Source: Syngnathus acus
Taxonomy: Eukaryota > Chordata > Actinopteri > Syngnathiformes > Syngnathidae
Direction of reading: 5' to 3'
Length of the DNA stretch: 64,000 bases
Assembly (NCBI RefSeq): GCF_901709675.1
Contig: NC_051089.1
Coordinates: 3,014,476 to 3,078,475, forward strand
Positions within the stretch are counted from its first letter, which is position 1. Each line of letters begins with the position of its first letter. This document shows, one piece after another, positions 59,096 through 64,000 of the stretch. The notes beneath the pieces are model-generated. The model was not told the DNA's origin, did not search any database, and worked only from the letters and a program-made list of their open reading frames with translations. Made by a program: the position numbers and the translations under genes.

Positions 59096-59335
59096 ATGCC
59101 AAAACGAAAATGCAATTTTATGGAGGAATTTTTACGTCAGGGTCGTGATGTGTGTTTAACGTATAAGGCAGCCATGTTGCAAATAAAGGTGCCAACAACG
59201 TGCAGGCACACATCAATTCAGCCAATCACACTAAAGCACCGAGGGGCGAGTGTGCATCATCCAAAGTCACGGATTTCTTTATGACCAAGTCCGAAAGTGT
59301 GACGTCACTGCAACAGAAGGTAGCTATGCTTTTCG
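59096..59335 (+). pseudogene. decayed transposon-derived zinc-finger protein fragment
   Basis: The plus strand reads MPKRKCNFMEEFLRQGRDVC from 59096, then after a frameshift QAHINSANHTKAPRGECAS and SKVTDFFMTKSESVTSLQ. The order MPKRKC, AHIxSxxHxKAxRGE, SSKVTDFF is the N-terminal layout of a repeat-derived BED-like zinc-finger family that I recall as common in fish genomes. Only the N-terminal part remains, it is broken, and no downstream catalytic region follows. Confidence 0.45.
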
Positions 59336-59383
59336 TACTGTTAAGCGCCTTGAATGTTACAGTTCTTGTAGTACCATCTCCAA

Positions 59384-59398
59384 CCGCCAGATGGTAGT
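59384..59398 (+). promoter_or_regulatory. weak CTCF-like motif
   Basis: CCGCCAGATGGTAGT resembles the motif at 53643 with several changes. Confidence 0.25.
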
Positions 59399-62300
59399 CG
59401 ACTGCAACAAGTGATGAGGTCCACGCAATCTGGTTAGGGATTCTAAAAACCTGGTAGAGATGATCAAACACCATAAAAAAAAAAAGAGTTAATCTTCAAT
59501 AAGGTCAATTGCAATTTTTATTGAACATGATTTATTCAATGAACCTAACAATAATAGATTTCAATGGCAATATTGTATTTGTTTGGAGAACAAAGACAAT
59601 TTAGCTTTTAATTAAGCTAAAGTTTTTCTTTTCATAATCATTTGAAAACAATGTTTCCTTCAATGAACCAAATATCTGACTCTTCATAAACATCAAAGAC
59701 CGCATAATTTATTGTCTTAATTTTTTATCACGTTCCAACAATGTATTTCTAAATTCTGCCGACTTGGAACGTCTGAATTACCGACGGCATTCCTCCATAA
59801 ACAAAATGATACTTTCCTCGTCTGTCGAGGAGTGCTAAATGTTTTCTCCGAAATTTGTCCCGCATACCAGACGATGCGGTATCGCAGGGTGGACTCCATG
59901 ATGAAAATTGCATGGTTTTGATGTTTTGGCGGGGCCCGTGTGGCAGGAGTCAAAAACATGTTGTAAATAATCATCTTCAGCCGTGGTTTTGTATACAAAG
60001 TCATCGACAGCCATCTTGACAATATTCTCAGTATGGTCTTTTCAAAAACATCAAATAATTGTATGAAATGAATGTTTTAGTAGAAAGTCAGTCGTATGTT
60101 AAACAAAATCAATTTTTGTCACCATGCATCAAAGTATCAAGGTGATGTCACATCTTCTCAAACTGCTTCGCCAACTAGTCGGTGGCACTCAGCTGAGCCA
60201 CAGAATACTCGCTCATTCACTCCAATCAGGGCGGAAAATTGCGAGACAAGAGCCCCACCGCCCCGCACCGCATACACCCGGGAGTGCCAACCCCCCTCAG
60301 CGCCGCCCGCCCCAACTTCGCACTCCCTCGCACTCTGCTACCCGGATGACTGGCTTCCTGTGGGCCCGGCGGCGCTTGAAAGTGGTCGGTGGCATCAGAC
60401 AGAACAAGTCGGGCCTCCATTGTTGGCTTTGAAGCAGGAGGGGAGGGGGGGGGTCTTTGATGAGCTCATGTGCAATGCTCTGGCTGACATTATTTAGCGC
60501 CGCCAGTGTTTGGTCGCGCTGACATGCAGCCCCCTTTTGTGGCCATGAGAACGCGTGCAAAAAAAAAAAAAGCTGTGCCGCCGTCACACGCCATTAACGT
60601 CATGTTGACAAGTCAAAGGCCGCCATTGTTATTCATAACGTACAGATCACGATTGTCATTACCAAAGAAGCACAATGCTACCATGACAAGTATCTACTAA
60701 AGGCTTTCCGTGGCCAACATTTCAGGGCCTTCAAAAATGAAATTTTGAATGAACATAACATACGTGTTTTTGTCCAGGGACAATGTAATCGTCTTTCACC
60801 GTTCATTCGTAAAAAAACGTGAAAAAAAACAGTTTGACTGATTGTGATTTATGGCGCGGCCAGAGACACTTGGGCTTTGTTTTTAAAACAATCAACCTAC
60901 GCGGTGAAAACCGCATACCGTACATACCATACGTCTTATAAACACACAAAGGTTTTACATTCAAGGACCAAATTACACGTGAAGTACTTTCATGCCCACT
61001 GACGTACAGCACACCCGCATTCACGCCTCAATGAAGACTAAGGCCTGGGAAGATGTCCATGCCCATCATCCAGAAAGTACATACGGTATTTTTGATCACT
61101 TTTGTTCAAAGAAATTATTTTTACAGTAGTCGGATCGTACTACTGTATTAATGTATGGAAACAGGATTGATCTTATTCCAATATGTTAATCTTCTGCGAA
61201 CCAGGAAGTAGCAAGAAAATGGAGAGAAAATATTTTCATCATTTCATGTTTAAAGATTCATGTTTGTTTGAACATGTTTATTCATGTTTAAAGTTTTCTC
61301 TTTTTTGTCATTAACATCAAAATGCCCCCCCCCCGGTATGGCCCTTCCCTCATAGGCCAATGAACCAGGATGTAGTCACATCCAAAAACCAAACACCATT
61401 AACTAGTAGGCACAAAGACGCATATTGACATCCAAAAGGTTCCCAAAGTGTCTAAAACCTTCACTTGTTCTGTTTATTCCTCGCTCATGTTTGACTTTTC
61501 TTCAGTACAAACATTGAGAAGCTTCCATTGTTAAGCTTTAAGCTAGTCAGCATGCTTCTGCAATATCCTGCTCTGTCGGGACAAAGAACGTGTGTGTACA
61601 CCGAACTCCCTCCTTCATTGCTTTTGTTCTTTTGTATGAAGAAAAAAAAGCAAGCTAGTAATCTAAAGCTTAGTCCCATGAGCGAACCTGCTCGATTGAC
61701 ATCGATGTCGATCGTGGTTATACGTCGATCAATGGCGGAATGGTGACAACAAAGAACTCTGTAAATACTGACTGGACTTCTCCCATTGTTCCTAACACAA
61801 CATTTCAATTGTTCTGTTCTCAAGCCATCTCGAGATCTTGGCGTCATAGAACACAAAAATAAATATCTTTCTCATTCTTTTGGCTTCACGCTGCATTTTC
61901 CAAAACAAGTGATGCGTATTTATATTTAAATATATATATACACGCATCAAAGTATGGCCCTTCCCTTCCAGAGGAGCCACAAATGAAGAGGATGAGATTA
62001 TCCTCCAGAAGATACGATCTAAAAACAGCCTCACCCCCGTCGCGGCCTGATGAACCTGCTGGCTGCCGTGTGTATTTTTACACGACATGTTTATCCTCCA
62101 TCCTGTAATTTGGTCTCGTCTGTCCTTCTCCGTCTGAAGGAAGGAAAATCGAGTGAGCATGTGGCTGCCGACCACCGCGGCGGGGATTCTGCGAACCATG
62201 AGGCTGAAAAATAGAGGCTCTCGAGGATTGAACTTGGATACCCCGAGAGAAACCGTGTCAACCTGGACCACAGTGCTCCCCCGGGAATCAGTCCATCATT

Positions 62301-62954
62301 CAAATACCACGTTTGGGTCGAGCCAATCGTCTCAATTAGATGGCACCGTGGGACAAAGGAGGCAGGACAAGCGTCAATTAAGCGCTGCCACCACGGGGAC
62401 CTGCACTCTGTCACGTCCCCTCAAAGATGTGGGGGGAAAAAAAGTTGGGGAATCCCTCCCTCGGATGGGATCCAGCCAGTAGATATGGGTCACGGTGTGG
62501 GTTGGCTGTGATGGATTTGGTTTGGTTCCGGGAAACCGATTTTGGGGTACTTTGGCAGGCGCTGAGTGCTCAGTTGTCTTTGTGGCGTGGTGGAGAACAC
62601 AAAACCGAGGAGCTCCTGGTTGAGTCCTCATTATCTCATGACCTCTGAAGTGAGCCGCCGAGGCCCGGACGGAACGGAGGTAGGCGGCCGACGGGGTCTT
62701 TGTAACGTGTCCCGCTCGGACAACTTTCGCGGCCCATCGAGCTCGCTGAATAGGCGACCGGTGGTGTCGTTGAGAAAAATTGAGCCTCTGATCTGATGGG
62801 ATGAGTCAGAGCACGAGATGTCAAGCGAGCGAGGATAAATGCGGCACGCCATTTTTGACACCAACCGATGAGGCGAATCAACTTTGGTCAATTCACGAAA
62901 AATCATGGGTGGAAAAGTATCACGAGTCCAAGGCGCTAAGAATCAAGTGTCATC

Positions 62955-63133
62955 GGTCAACCCACAAAGGGGCAAAGGTCAAACTCGTCATGGCTCAACG
63001 CACGGATTACTACGTGTCGAAAGACCCTTGAGACAATCGACAGGGGTTCAACTCACAAAGTATCAACCCATGAGAGAACCAAATGTCAAATGCCGCGTGG
63101 GTCAACCCACAAGCACGTGGGTCAAGCCATAAA
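62955..63133. repeat. degenerate repeats of GGTCAACCCACAA
   Basis: At least five related words occur: GGTCAACCCACAA, GGCTCAACGCAC, GGTTCAACTCACAA, GTGGGTCAACCCACAA and GTGGGTCAAGCCATAA. Spacing is irregular. Confidence 0.5.
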
Positions 63134-63802
63134 ACAAAACCGAAGCAACCCAGATCGCTTTGTTTTGAACTCCTGCATGTCGGCACAAAAGTGCCGACTC
63201 ATGGGACACGGGGCCTCGTTTTTATCACTCGATACCCGACGCCCGTGGCCCCTTTAGAGTGCAGCCGTCAAAGTGACGCAAAACAAACGCCGCCACCCCC
63301 CTCACCCAAAGGGGTGATCGGGAGGGTTCAAGCTGCTCCGCTTACATGCCGACAAGTGAGCGTCATCGTAAATCTACTCTGGTGTTCTCCAGCAATATCG
63401 CAGCTTTTTAAGATGTTTTCCTCTCGTGGTATACCACGGGTACATTAGTCGTGTATTTTACCCCTGCATTTTTGTGTGCATTCAAATAAATTTCCAAGGT
63501 GTTTAATGGGCTTTAAGAATGTGGAAGTGGTAACTATTAAAAAGAAATGTTTGGTGTCTAGATATCGCAGATTTTCAAAAATGGCGGATGTGTCCGTAAC
63601 ATATCCGCTGTGCAACATGCCTCAATCCTAACAAGGGCGGCGGTATCCTGTGTCACGCTTTACCCTGTGGCTGGTAATTATTTGGGGGCAGTGATTGGCA
63701 GTGAATAGCACATATAATAATAATAATTATGATAATAATAAAAAAGTAGTTTACTCCACTCACTTTCAAAATGTCAAATTCACCATGAGACACGACACTA
63801 TT

Positions 63803-63868
63803 TCTATTCTATTCTATTCTATTCTATTCTATTATATTATATTATATTATATTATATTATATTATATT
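63803..63868. repeat. (ATTCT)n followed by (ATTAT)n pentanucleotide array
   Basis: About six ATTCT units change abruptly into about seven ATTAT units, so a C-to-A variant unit has itself been amplified. Confidence 0.95.
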
Positions 63869-64000
63869 TAGATTGGTCTTTAGATTTGTATTTTCTGATT
63901 GTTTTAATTGTACCATTTTAGGTATTCTGAAATAATTTTATTTAAATAAATTCTTTCAACCTGTCAATTTTTGTGCTTTCAAAACCTTGCAAAAATTGTT

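Larger units (their letters stand above)
58451..64000. other. pgap4 upstream region, mostly without recognised genes
   Basis: The region should hold the pgap4 5' UTR and promoter in its first few hundred bases. Otherwise I see a T24 run (58974-58997), a decayed transposon-derived fragment (59096-59335), a weak CTCF-like word (59384-59398), GTCAACCCAC-type words (62955-63133) and an ATTCT/ATTAT array (63803-63868). No other gene is recognised on either strand. Confidence 0.6.

Noticed and set aside
1-64000. CRISPR arrays, rRNA, tRNA genes or bacterial operons
   Set aside because: No spaced identical repeats, no tRNA box pattern and no rRNA core were seen; the gene structure is vertebrate.

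Overview
The window is nuclear DNA from a ray-finned fish, most likely a percomorph teleost. The evidence is vertebrate-type split genes with GT-AG introns, fish-type repeats (a hAT element, two short inverted-repeat elements, a LINE/SINE tail, abundant CA/TG tracts) and introns shorter than the mammalian ones. It could be a pipefish or seahorse relative, but that is a guess. There are no bacterial features, and I saw no CRISPR array, rRNA or tRNA gene.

Three protein-coding genes can be rebuilt exon by exon. (1) itfg1 (T-cell immunomodulatory protein) runs on the minus strand from its start codon at 27181 leftward. Ten exons ending at 6386 encode the signal peptide and about 334 residues of the FG-GAP/VCBS beta-propeller. 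The C-terminal part, with the membrane span, should lie beyond the left edge. (2) phkb (phosphorylase kinase regulatory subunit beta) is complete on the plus strand, 27722 to 55091. It has 31 coding exons giving 1088 residues, plus a second copy of exon 25 that can only be used in place of the first. (3) pgap4 (post-GPI-attachment GalNAc transferase, formerly TMEM246) is complete on the minus strand, 58450 to 57129. It has two coding exons and 384 residues.

Layout: 1-27181 is itfg1 with long introns; 27182-27721 is a 540-bp divergent promoter shared by itfg1 and phkb, the head-to-head order also known in human; 27722-55091 is phkb; 55092-57128 is the tail-to-tail space between phkb and pgap4; 58451-64000 is the pgap4 upstream region, with a decayed transposon-derived zinc-finger fragment and simple repeats.

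The genes do different jobs. ITFG1 is a secretory-pathway or cell-surface protein, PHKB scaffolds and regulates the glycogenolytic kinase in the cytosol, and PGAP4 modifies GPI anchors in the Golgi. The points most worth checking are in phkb: the two 91-nt mutually exclusive exons with CA-rich and CTCF-like sequence around them, a possible alternative first exon lacking the N-terminal basic phosphorylation motif, a 67-nt GC-AG intron, and a transposon that ends 27 nt before an exon. A coding-like but broken minus-strand fragment in phkb intron 16 remains unidentified.
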